Shown here: positions 36,277 to 45,036 of the stretch, piece after piece
Layout of the letters: each line of letters opens with the position of its first letter
Position numbering within the stretch: position 1 is the stretch's first letter
DNA from: Shewanella sp. ANA-3
GTDB lineage: Bacteria; Pseudomonadota; Gammaproteobacteria; Enterobacterales; Shewanellaceae
Assembly (NCBI RefSeq): GCF_000203935.1
Contig: NC_008577.1
Location: 2,108,001-2,172,000 of the forward strand
Direction of reading: 5' to 3'
DNA: 64,000 bases
The notes under the pieces: generated by a model
Told to the model about the DNA's origin: nothing
Database searches by the model: none
Seen by the model: only the letters and a program-made list of their open reading frames with translations
Made by a program: the position numbers and the translations under genes

Positions 36277-39200
36277 ATGCTAAACCGCGATATATATCAG
36301 TTAGACCCACTGGAAAGCAAACTCGCCAACAACGGCGTGGCCGAAGTAAAAGACGACCTGTCTCAAGGCGCGCTCGAAACACTCGAGTATGAGCTTCGCA
36401 CTTTTGTGTGTAGTGGTGCTTATGCCAAAGGGCTAGACGATATTCTCAGTACATTTCTACGTAACGTAAAAAGCAGCGGAGAACAGCCAGGGGTATGGAT
36501 CTCAGGCTTCTTCGGTTCTGGTAAGTCACACCTGGCTAAAATGCTCAGAACGCTATGGACCAATCAAAAAATAAATGATGGCACCGATGCTCGCTCACTG
36601 GTTGATTTGCCGGACACTATAAGTCATCACTTTGACGAACTCTCAACATTAGGCGCCAAATTGGGTGGTTTACATGCCGCCTCCGGCACCTTAGGTGCGG
36701 GTGTTGATGATAAGGTGCGTTTGGCGTTATTGGCGGTTATTTTCAAATCGGTCGGGTTATCAGAGCAATACCACCTGGCAAGATTTGAACTTTGGCTTAA
36801 GGCCGAAGGTATTCTGGCGCAGGTAAAGGCCTATATCGAGCAGCACGCCAAAGGGAAAGAAGGCGAAGATTTGTGGCAAAAAGAGCTGCGTAACTTACAC
36901 ATGTCACCTGTGATGGCCAGTGCAGTGTTGCACGCCATGCCAGCTTTAAGTGGTGATGCCGTAGGCGTCAATCAGATGATCAGAGCTCAATTCAAAATAG
37001 TTAAGGATGTATCAAACACTGAAATGGTGCAGGCGATAGTCGATGCCTTAGCCCCACATGGTGAAATGCCATTAACCCTAATCGTGCTCGATGAGGTACA
37101 GCAATATATTGCCGACGACCCAGATAAAGCCTATGCAGTGCAAGAGGCGATCGAAACCTGCTGTAAAGCAGGCAAATTTAAAGGGCGCTTGTTGTTTGTT
37201 GCTACCGGGCAAAGTGCCTTATCTGGCTTGCAAAACCTGCAGCGTCTGATGGGTCGCTTCCAGGTATCGGTCCAACTGGAAGACACCGATGTTGATGCCG
37301 TTATTCGCAAAGTGATCCTGCAGAAAAAGGAAACCGCCAGAGTCAGTATTGAGAGTGTGATTCAAGAAAACTTGGGTGAAATCAACCGCCATCTGCGCGG
37401 TTCTGTTATTGAATCCAATAAAGATGATGAGCAGTGGATGGTCGCCGACTATCCTCTGCTGCCAGTACGTCGCCGCTTTTGGGAGCGGGTATTACCAGCG
37501 CTAGACAAAACCGGTACTGGCTCACAGCTACGTAACCAGCTTCGAGTCGTACACGAGGCAACTAAGTTAACAGCACTTAAACCCTTGGGCAGTGTGGTGC
37601 CAGCCGATTTTATCTACGATCAAATTGCCATTAATCTGCTGCAAACTGGCGTGATTGGCAAAGACATCTACGAAAAAATAGGCCGCTTAAAAGCCGGTAA
37701 TGACGATGAGCAGTTGCAAGGGCGTCTGCTGTCATTGATCTTGCTTATGAGCAAGTTGCCAGCCGATATCAACCATGGTATCGCCTCAACGGAAGCTTTT
37801 TTGGCAGACTTGCTGCTTGAACATTTAAGTGAAGGTAAGCACGAACTTCGTGCCCGACTTCCAGGCTTACTCAGCCAGCTGGTGGAAGAGGGCGCATTAC
37901 TGCCGATGAACAGCGCTGCTGGCGTTGAATATCGCCTGCAAACCGTCGAGAGTCAGAAATGGCATGACACCTTCAAGCAGCAGCAAAACGACCTGCGTGG
38001 TAACCCACAGTCGCTTGAGACTTTCCGCAGTCAGGAAATTCAGCATTATATTCGCAGACAATTGGCAGCAGCCAAAGTTAACCAGGGGACAGTGGCTGAA
38101 GGCCGTACTATCAATTTGTGTTTCGATGCGGATCTCCCCGCCGATGCCAATAAGCGACTGTATGCCCATGTGCTGGAATGCAGCGAGCGCCAATTTACCG
38201 ATGCGGTGAGACGTGCCAGCGCCGACAATGCCACCTTATTTGTCCATGTGCCCAGCATTCGCCGCTCTGATCTATTAAGTGCCATTGTGGATTTTAAAGC
38301 CGCGGAGACCACCTTAGATGTGAGTGGCCTGCCAGCCACGGATGCTGGTAAAGATGCCAAAGCAGCCATGGAGCATCGCAAATATGAGGCCGAACGCACC
38401 AAAAAGCTTATTTTAAAAGAGATTTTTGACGGCATTATGGTGCAATTAGCCGGCGGCTCTGAGGTCATGGGGGAGACCCTTACCGAACAGTTTGAAAATG
38501 GCGGTAAAAAGGCCTGCGAGCGCCTTTACAACGAATTCAAACTGGTCGATGTCAAAGGCTGGGGTACAGTGTACGACCGTGCCAGTAAGTCGGCCGATGC
38601 CAATGCTCTTGCTGCCATTGGCTTTAATGACGAAGCCGACAAACACCCCGTGTGCATGGCCATTAAGCGCTTTATCGGTGTGATGAAAACTGGTGCCGAA
38701 ATCCGCGATAACTTCCAAAATGCCCCTTATGGTTGGCCTAAAGACACTATCGACGGCGCCCTGTACGCCATGTTGGCTTCTGGGGTATTAAAGGCGACCG
38801 ATGGCCAAGAAAAACCGCTCGATGCCAAAAGCCTTGAGCGCGCCAAAGTCGGCCAAACTAAATTCCGCCCCGAAACAGTCAGCCTAAGTACGGTGCAAAT
38901 CCTCAAGGTGCGCAGTTTAATCAATGCCATTGGGGTGAGTTGTACTAACGGTGAAGAACAGTCCAAGCTAAGCCAGGCGATAGCCCAGGCTAAGCAAATT
39001 GCCCGTAAGGCCGGTGGCGATGCGCCACTGCCACTGCCGCCAGCAACCCCGCACTTGAATGAGATTGAAGTCTTGTCAGGTAATGCGCAATTGCTTGCCG
39101 CCTATCAATCACAGCCCATTATTCTGCAAGAGTTGGAACAATGGAAAGCGCAGGCAGATAAAGTCAGTACTCGTCTTTACCTATGGGACGAGTTCAAGGC

Positions 39201-39750
39201 TGCACTCAAGCACTGTCAAGGTTTAGCGGGATACGATGCCCTTGATAGTGAAAAACGTGCTATCGAGCAAAATCGCAGTCTCTTGGCTGAGCCTAACCCC
39301 ATAGAACCACTGCTCAAACAGGCCATTGAAGCGATTCGCCTAGCCATCATGAAGAAGTATCAAGACTTCCAGGAGGAATATCAAACCTGCTTGCAAGAGC
39401 TTGAGCAAGACGCCATTTGGGCGCAGCTTTCAAGCTCTCAGCAAAGCGAGCTGTTAACCAAGCACCATTTGGATAACCTCGAGATGCAGCCGCTTTCCGG
39501 CAACGACAGAGTGATCGACAGCATCGAAAACACCTCGCTCACCCAATGGAGCGACAAAACCTCCGCCTTGGCTGGCCGCTTTAGTCGGGTACGGCAAGAG
39601 GCGGTAGACAGATTAGTGCCCAAGGCCAAGCAGGTGCAGCTGTCCAAGGTGGTGATTAATACCGAAGCTGAGCTCGATGCCTGGCTTAAGCAGGTGCGGG
39701 CCGATGTCATGGCGGCGCTTAACGATAATCGCCCTGCGTCGTTAAAGTAG
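36277..39750 (+). CDS. brxC: BREX ATPase BrxC
   Basis: A 1157-residue P-loop ATPase. It has GFFGSGKSHLAKML (Walker A, residues 77-90) and LTLIVLDEVQQYIAD (Walker B, near 268-282), followed by the sensor-like ATGQSAL. The remaining two-thirds is helical. BrxC assembles with PglX and PglZ and is needed for both host methylation and phage exclusion. AGGGA precedes the ATG at a suitable distance. The stop is followed by 127 bases containing two hairpins before pglX. Length and motifs fit type 1 BREX. Confidence 0.93.
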   Translation: MLNRDIYQLDPLESKLANNGVAEVKDDLSQGALETLEYELRTFVCSGAYAKGLDDILSTFLRNVKSSGEQPGVWISGFFGSGKSHLAKMLRTLWTNQKINDGTDARSLVDLPDTISHHFDELSTLGAKLGGLHAASGTLGAGVDDKVRLALLAVIFKSVGLSEQYHLARFELWLKAEGILAQVKAYIEQHAKGKEGEDLWQKELRNLHMSPVMASAVLHAMPALSGDAVGVNQMIRAQFKIVKDVSNTEMVQAIVDALAPHGEMPLTLIVLDEVQQYIADDPDKAYAVQEAIETCCKAGKFKGRLLFVATGQSALSGLQNLQRLMGRFQVSVQLEDTDVDAVIRKVILQKKETARVSIESVIQENLGEINRHLRGSVIESNKDDEQWMVADYPLLPVRRRFWERVLPALDKTGTGSQLRNQLRVVHEATKLTALKPLGSVVPADFIYDQIAINLLQTGVIGKDIYEKIGRLKAGNDDEQLQGRLLSLILLMSKLPADINHGIASTEAFLADLLLEHLSEGKHELRARLPGLLSQLVEEGALLPMNSAAGVEYRLQTVESQKWHDTFKQQQNDLRGNPQSLETFRSQEIQHYIRRQLAAAKVNQGTVAEGRTINLCFDADLPADANKRLYAHVLECSERQFTDAVRRASADNATLFVHVPSIRRSDLLSAIVDFKAAETTLDVSGLPATDAGKDAKAAMEHRKYEAERTKKLILKEIFDGIMVQLAGGSEVMGETLTEQFENGGKKACERLYNEFKLVDVKGWGTVYDRASKSADANALAAIGFNDEADKHPVCMAIKRFIGVMKTGAEIRDNFQNAPYGWPKDTIDGALYAMLASGVLKATDGQEKPLDAKSLERAKVGQTKFRPETVSLSTVQILKVRSLINAIGVSCTNGEEQSKLSQAIAQAKQIARKAGGDAPLPLPPATPHLNEIEVLSGNAQLLAAYQSQPIILQELEQWKAQADKVSTRLYLWDEFKAALKHCQGLAGYDALDSEKRAIEQNRSLLAEPNPIEPLLKQAIEAIRLAIMKKYQDFQEEYQTCLQELEQDAIWAQLSSSQQSELLTKHHLDNLEMQPLSGNDRVIDSIENTSLTQWSDKTSALAGRFSRVRQEAVDRLVPKAKQVQLSKVVINTEAELDAWLKQVRADVMAALNDNRPASLK

Positions 39751-39769
39751 CGCTGATAAAGCACCCAGA

Positions 39770-39841
39770 AAAAGAGCCCTTAACAAGAGCTCTTTACAAG
39801 AGCCACGTTAATTTGAGCCTTGCCCAAATAGGGCAAGGCTC
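39770..39841 (+). promoter_or_regulatory. two hairpins between brxC and pglX
   Basis: The first pairs AAAGAGC with GCTCTTT; the second is a perfect 11-bp stem GAGCCTTGCCC/GGGCAAGGCTC with loop AAATA (39815-39841). Neither is followed by a T-run, so they look more like a processing or attenuation site inside the operon than a terminator. Confidence 0.6.
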
Positions 39842-39877
39842 ACTCAAATGACAGTTAGTTGAGATAGAGAACCTCTT

Positions 39878-42800
39878 ATGCGTCAAGCCCTGGATAAAAC
39901 CCTCAGAAACTTGCTGGAAAAAGCCGTTGTCCGTGCCCGAGAGCTGACTGAGATTGCCGCACTCGAGGCCTTAACCCGCTTAGGCGTTGGCTTAGGCGAG
40001 GCGCCGTCGTACCTAAACGATGATGAGCGAGCGCTGCGTAACTGCCTGCGCGCCCATGCCCGCCAGCTCGGGGATAGGTTGCACACCAATGGCAAGCAAG
40101 ACATAGCGCACCTAAGCGCCGAAATGGCCTATGAACATTGGCACCGCATGCTATTTGCCCGCTTTTTAGAGCAAAACCAGCTGCTCATGTATGACCAATA
40201 CACAGCCGTCACCCTGGCCGAGTGTCAGGAGCTGGCTGCCGATGAAGGCGTAAAAGATGGCTGGCAGCTCGCTGGAGTATTGGCCGAGCGGATGTTGCCG
40301 CAGATATTTCGCACTGACTCGCCGGTGTTTGCCTTACCGCTCGCCATTGATCGGGTGCGCGAGCTTGAAGACCTCATTCTCACCCTGCCAACGGCGGTGT
40401 TCACGGCTCAGGATAGTCTCGGCTGGTGTTATCAGTTTTGGCAAAGCAAGCGTAAAGAAGAGGTGAATGCCGCCGGTGTCCCCATTGGCGCCGATGAGCT
40501 AAGTCCGGTCACTCAGCTCTTTACCGAGCCCTATATGGTGAGCTTTTTGCTCGACAATAGCCTGGGCGCCTGGTGGGCGAAAAAACGCTTAACCGATGCC
40601 GACCTGCGTAGCGCCAGCGACGAGGCGACTTTGCGCCGCGCCGCCGCTATTCCTGGCGTACCGCTGGAGTACCTGCGCTTTGTGAAAACCAAGGATAGCC
40701 AAGGCGTGCTGTGGCAAGCGGCGGGTGGCTGGTTTGAGGCTTGGCCAGAGGATATCGCTGCGCTTAAAACCCTCGACCCTTGCTGTGGCTCCGGCCACTT
40801 TTTGGTGGCGCTGTTTTTGATGTTGGTGCCGATGCGTATTGAGCTTGAGGGAATAGATGCCAAAACCGCCATCGACCGGATACTGCGTGACAACCTCCAT
40901 GGTTTGGAGCTCGATAGCCGCTGCGTCGAAATCGCCGCCTTTGCCCTGGCGCTGGAGGCCTGGCGCTATCCTAACGCCGGCGGTTATCGCAGTTTGCCGG
41001 CTCTTAATTTGGCTTGCTCGGGCCTGGATGTCAGTGCCCTTGGCAGCGAGTGGCAGGCGCTGGCCAAACAGCGCCCAGAGATAAGCGATGCCTTAAGCTG
41101 GTTTGCCCGCACCTTTAAAGACGCGCCTGTGTTGGGTAGCCTGATTGATGTCAATAGTGCTTACTACCACGGAAAAACAGAGGGAGAGCCCGCACCTTGG
41201 CAAGTGTTGCTGGATGCGCAGGCTGGTATGCAAAACCTGGGTGACGAAGCGCAAATCGCCCAAGTCACCGCCCAGGGCCTGGCGATGGCGGCTAAGCTTC
41301 TGGCCAATCAATACACCCTGGTGGCCACCAATGTGCCGTATCTTGCCCGAGGTAAGCAGTGCGACACCCTAAAAGATTTCTGTGAAAACTATTACCCCGA
41401 AGCAAAGTCCGATTTAGCGACCGTGTTCCTCGAGCGTTGCCTCGATTTCAGCCCCAAAGGTGGCAGCTCAACCATAGTGCTGCCACAAAACTGGCTGTTT
41501 CTTACCAGCTATAAAAAGTTCCGCGAGAAGCTGCTCACTCAAGACACCTGGAACCTGGTGGCGCGCCTGGGGCCAAGAGCCTTTGAAACCATCTCCGGCG
41601 AGGTAGTGCAAGCCATATTGATCACTCTCAGCAAGGGCGAGGCCGCCCAAGGGGCCTTGCTCCATGGTCTGGATGTCTCCGCCCCCAAAACCGCCGCCGA
41701 TAAAGCCGAGCAGCTGCTGATTGAGCCGCTGAAGAGCGTAGAGCAAGCGAAGCAGTTGGAGAATCCGGATTTTAGAGTGGCTCTAAATGAGACTAATAGT
41801 ACCGCTTTAGTAAATAGTCATGCTGATACAGCAACAGGGATGCAATCATTTGACCGACCAAGGTTTATATATCAATTCTGGGAAATAGTTAGTTTTTCTA
41901 ATGGATGGGAGCCATGTCAGTCGACGGTTCGTTCTACAACCCACATGGGGGGGTGTGAGTTTACCGTCCGCTGGGAGAGTGGTGAAGGACAGTTGTATGC
42001 CATGATGGAAGATAAAAGGTTACTTGAGAATTATACAAGCGCCATTTGGAAAGCAGGCTCCCAGTATTGGGGGGCAAAGGGAGTCATGGTTAGTTTGATG
42101 GGAGATCTGCCGGTAAGTCTTTATCTTGGAAAGCCTTATGACCAAAACGCGGGTTTGATTAAACCTAATAGTGATGAATCATTGTTATCAATTTGGGCCT
42201 ATTGTTCATCTGGGGATTATGGCTCAACGGTTCGTGAAGTTGATCAAGCACTTAAGGTTACTAATGCTACTTTAGGAAAGATAGAATTCGACCACGAGTA
42301 TTGGCTTAGTGTGGCCAAAGAGAAATACCCCCACGGCCTACCAAAACCTTACAGCAATGACCCCACCCAATGGATCTTCCATGGTCATCCCTGCGGCGCT
42401 GTGGTGTGGGATGAACACAAAAAGTGGACTGCCATCGCCGAGAAGCGCACCGACGAGACCGTGCTGCAAGTGGCAGTGGCGCGCTTGCTCGGTTACCGCT
42501 GGCCGGCAGAGCTTGATGAAAAAATGGAGCTTGCCGATGAGATGCTCACCTGGCTTTCCAAGTGTGATGACTTGTTAGCGCTGCAAGATGACGATGGCAT
42601 CGTCTGCTTGCCGGCCATTCGCGGTGAAAAGGCGGCGGCAAGCCGTTTGGAGGCCATGCTGCAGGCCGCCTACGAGAACGACTGGTCCGCCAAGGTGCTC
42701 ACCAATCTTCTTGCCAGTGTCGGCAGCAAGAGCCTGGAGACCTGGCTTAGGGATAAGTTTTTTGAGCAGCACTGCAAGCTCTTCCAGCATCGCCCCTTTA

Positions 42801-43342
42801 TTTGGCAGATATGGGATGGCCTGAATGACGGCTTCTCGGTGCTAGTAAACTACCATAAGCTCGATTACAAAGGCTTAGAGCGGCTGATTTACACCTATCT
42901 TGGCGAGTGGATCCGCACCCAGGAGCACGGCGTGAAAGAGGGCGTTGATGGCGCCGACAGCCGTTTGATGGCCGCCAAAAACCTGAAAGACACCCTCGAA
43001 GCCATCCTCAAGGGTGATGCCATTAGCACCAAGAGTGGCCTCGATATCTTTGTGCGCTGGAAACCGCTGCACGAGCAGCCCATGGGCTGGCACCCGGACT
43101 TAAACGACGGCGTGCGCCTTAATATCCGCCCCTTTATCCAAGCGCCAGATATAGGCAAAAAAGGCGCCGGTATTTTGCGCGCCAAGCCCAATATCAACTG
43201 GAATAAAGACCGCGGCACCGACGTGGCCTCCGCCCCCTGGTATCACTTAGGCCCAGAATACGGCGAAAAAGAAGGCGCCCGCATCAACGACCACCACTTA
43301 AGCCTGGCCGAAAAACAAGCGGCTAGGGACAAGCAGGAGTAA
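39878..43342 (+). CDS. pglX: BREX adenine-specific DNA methyltransferase PglX
   Basis: A 1154-residue N6-adenine methyltransferase that marks the host's BREX sites. The S-adenosylmethionine motif is LDPCCGSGHFLVALF (about residues 299-313); the catalytic motif IV reads TNVPY around 484, a variant of NPPY seen in PglX proteins. The target-recognition part (about 627-811, bases 41755-42310) is visibly AT-richer than the flanks: sample lines count about 40% GC against 62% upstream, so this segment has probably been exchanged. The C-terminal domain (WMFH... through KPNINWNKDRG) is conserved-looking. A perfect hairpin lies upstream; the next gene follows after 5 bases. Confidence 0.94.
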   Translation: MRQALDKTLRNLLEKAVVRARELTEIAALEALTRLGVGLGEAPSYLNDDERALRNCLRAHARQLGDRLHTNGKQDIAHLSAEMAYEHWHRMLFARFLEQNQLLMYDQYTAVTLAECQELAADEGVKDGWQLAGVLAERMLPQIFRTDSPVFALPLAIDRVRELEDLILTLPTAVFTAQDSLGWCYQFWQSKRKEEVNAAGVPIGADELSPVTQLFTEPYMVSFLLDNSLGAWWAKKRLTDADLRSASDEATLRRAAAIPGVPLEYLRFVKTKDSQGVLWQAAGGWFEAWPEDIAALKTLDPCCGSGHFLVALFLMLVPMRIELEGIDAKTAIDRILRDNLHGLELDSRCVEIAAFALALEAWRYPNAGGYRSLPALNLACSGLDVSALGSEWQALAKQRPEISDALSWFARTFKDAPVLGSLIDVNSAYYHGKTEGEPAPWQVLLDAQAGMQNLGDEAQIAQVTAQGLAMAAKLLANQYTLVATNVPYLARGKQCDTLKDFCENYYPEAKSDLATVFLERCLDFSPKGGSSTIVLPQNWLFLTSYKKFREKLLTQDTWNLVARLGPRAFETISGEVVQAILITLSKGEAAQGALLHGLDVSAPKTAADKAEQLLIEPLKSVEQAKQLENPDFRVALNETNSTALVNSHADTATGMQSFDRPRFIYQFWEIVSFSNGWEPCQSTVRSTTHMGGCEFTVRWESGEGQLYAMMEDKRLLENYTSAIWKAGSQYWGAKGVMVSLMGDLPVSLYLGKPYDQNAGLIKPNSDESLLSIWAYCSSGDYGSTVREVDQALKVTNATLGKIEFDHEYWLSVAKEKYPHGLPKPYSNDPTQWIFHGHPCGAVVWDEHKKWTAIAEKRTDETVLQVAVARLLGYRWPAELDEKMELADEMLTWLSKCDDLLALQDDDGIVCLPAIRGEKAAASRLEAMLQAAYENDWSAKVLTNLLASVGSKSLETWLRDKFFEQHCKLFQHRPFIWQIWDGLNDGFSVLVNYHKLDYKGLERLIYTYLGEWIRTQEHGVKEGVDGADSRLMAAKNLKDTLEAILKGDAISTKSGLDIFVRWKPLHEQPMGWHPDLNDGVRLNIRPFIQAPDIGKKGAGILRAKPNINWNKDRGTDVASAPWYHLGPEYGEKEGARINDHHLSLAEKQAARDKQE

Positions 43343-43347
43343 CAGGG

Positions 43348-45036
43348 ATGTCCAAAAATATTACTGGGGCGGAATACCCACTGTCGAAGATTTTTAGCTC
43401 TGATTTTGATTATGAAATCCCGCCATATCAACGACCTTATGCCTGGACGACCGAACAGGCGGGAGAGTTGTTTGATGATCTGTACGATTTTTACAGTCAT
43501 GAGGCTGAGGAAAGTTATTTCTTGGGCAGTATTGTGCTCATCAAAGAAGAAAATATTCCCCATGCCAAAGTGATCGATGGTCAGCAACGACTCACCACAC
43601 TGACGATTTTGATTGCTGCATTGACGTCACTTATTGACGATAAAGAGGCTCGCGCCGAGTGCTTTGCATATATCCAAGAGCCCGGTAAAAAATTGCAGGG
43701 CATACCCGCAAAACCCAGATTAGCGTTACGTCAGCGTGATAGAACATTTTTTGCTGACACAGTGCAAGCTTTGAATTTTACCGCATTGGCGGCACTCGAT
43801 ATTGCGACGTTGGAAAATGAATCACAAATCAATATTCGTCAAAATGCGTTGTTGCTAAAGGAAAAACTGCAGTCCAAGTTTACTGAGGATGAACTGCTTA
43901 TTAAGTTTGGTATGTTTTTGATGACGCGTTGTTTCTTGGTGGCGGTGACGTCGCCCAGTCAGCAGTCTGCTTTCCGTGTCTTTTCTGTGCTCAATAACCG
44001 TGGTTTGGATTTGCTGCCATCGGATCTTATAAAAGCTGAGGCAATTGGACAGATCTCAGAAGCGAAGCGCGAATCTTTTAATGATAAATGGGAAGAGATA
44101 GAGGTAGAAACCGGGCGTAATGGTTTCAACGATCTTCTAACCTATATCAGGATGATTTACGCCAAAAGTAAGGCAAAACGTGCGCTAATCGATGAATTCC
44201 GTGAGCATGTGCTGAGCAAGGTGACCCATCCTGAGGTGTTGATTAATAATGTTATTACTCCTTATGCCGATGCTTATTTAATAGCAAGGGATTGCGCTTA
44301 CCAAGCGACTCAAAATGCTGGCGATATTAATCAGTTGTTTTATTGGTTAAACAGGATTGATAACTCTGACTGGTTACCCGTTGCTATTCACTATCTGGCT
44401 AAGTTTGGCACAGACAGTGATGCGGTTTTAGACTTTGTTTCCAGCTTAGAACGTTTAGCTGCCAAGCTACACATCTGTGCCGCTAATATTAATGAACGGA
44501 TAGAACGTTATGCCCAAATTTTGGCTGAAATAGATGCCGCTGTCTCACCCAGTATTACTTGTATTAATTTAACGCAAAATGAGCAAGGCGAGTTTTTAGC
44601 TGCAATTGATGGCAATGTTTACTATTTAACTGCGCGTAGACGTAATTACCTGATTTTGAGAACAGACTCATTTCTGACAGATGCTGCCGCCAAATATGAC
44701 CATTCGATTCTGACCATTGAACATGTATTACCGCAAACGGTTGAAGCCGGCAGTGAATGGGAAGTGAATTGGCCAGATGTTGATATTCGCGACAGCTGGA
44801 CGCATCGCTTAGCTAACCTGGTACCACTCACCCAACGTAGAAATTCTTCAGCATCAAATTTTGATTTTGAGCGTAAGAAGACAGCCTATTTTGGCGGTAA
44901 AAGTGGGGTGTCATCGTATGTGTTGACGACGCAGGTGCTAAGTGAGGTTAATTGGACACCGGACGTATTAGCCCGCCGACAAGCTGACTTGGTCACTTTA
45001 TGCAAGAAGAATTGGGGTCTAGATGTTAGTTGTTAA
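43348..45036 (+). CDS. GmrSD-type DUF262/DUF1524 endonuclease, BrxU-like
   Basis: A 562-residue protein. The N-terminal DUF262 domain has YEIPPYQRPYAWT, FLGSIVLI and KVIDGQQRLTTLTIL (the nucleotidase-like DGQQR motif). The C-terminal DUF1524 domain carries an HNH-type site in TIEHVLPQTVE and HRLANLVPLTQRRNSSASN. Proteins of this fused type (GmrSD, BrxU) cut DNA carrying modified cytosines and often lie inside BREX operons, giving protection from phages whose DNA is modified. Five bases follow pglX, and the end overlaps pglZ by 14, so it is embedded in the operon. GC content is lower than pglX, suggesting later insertion. Confidence 0.85.
   Translation: MSKNITGAEYPLSKIFSSDFDYEIPPYQRPYAWTTEQAGELFDDLYDFYSHEAEESYFLGSIVLIKEENIPHAKVIDGQQRLTTLTILIAALTSLIDDKEARAECFAYIQEPGKKLQGIPAKPRLALRQRDRTFFADTVQALNFTALAALDIATLENESQINIRQNALLLKEKLQSKFTEDELLIKFGMFLMTRCFLVAVTSPSQQSAFRVFSVLNNRGLDLLPSDLIKAEAIGQISEAKRESFNDKWEEIEVETGRNGFNDLLTYIRMIYAKSKAKRALIDEFREHVLSKVTHPEVLINNVITPYADAYLIARDCAYQATQNAGDINQLFYWLNRIDNSDWLPVAIHYLAKFGTDSDAVLDFVSSLERLAAKLHICAANINERIERYAQILAEIDAAVSPSITCINLTQNEQGEFLAAIDGNVYYLTARRRNYLILRTDSFLTDAAAKYDHSILTIEHVLPQTVEAGSEWEVNWPDVDIRDSWTHRLANLVPLTQRRNSSASNFDFERKKTAYFGGKSGVSSYVLTTQVLSEVNWTPDVLARRQADLVTLCKKNWGLDVSC

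Noticed and set aside
38046..38468. A 140-codon minus-strand frame inside brxC
   Set aside because: Shadow of the brxC coding frame; composition and lack of a start signal argue against a gene.
39815..39841. Hairpin after brxC as a rho-independent terminator
   Set aside because: No T-run follows and pglX must be transcribed with the operon, so it was kept only as a possible processing site.
41325..41345. TNVPY in PglX as an inactivated methyltransferase motif
   Set aside because: PglX proteins can carry this variant instead of NPPY, and the S-adenosylmethionine motif is intact, so I do not call it defective.
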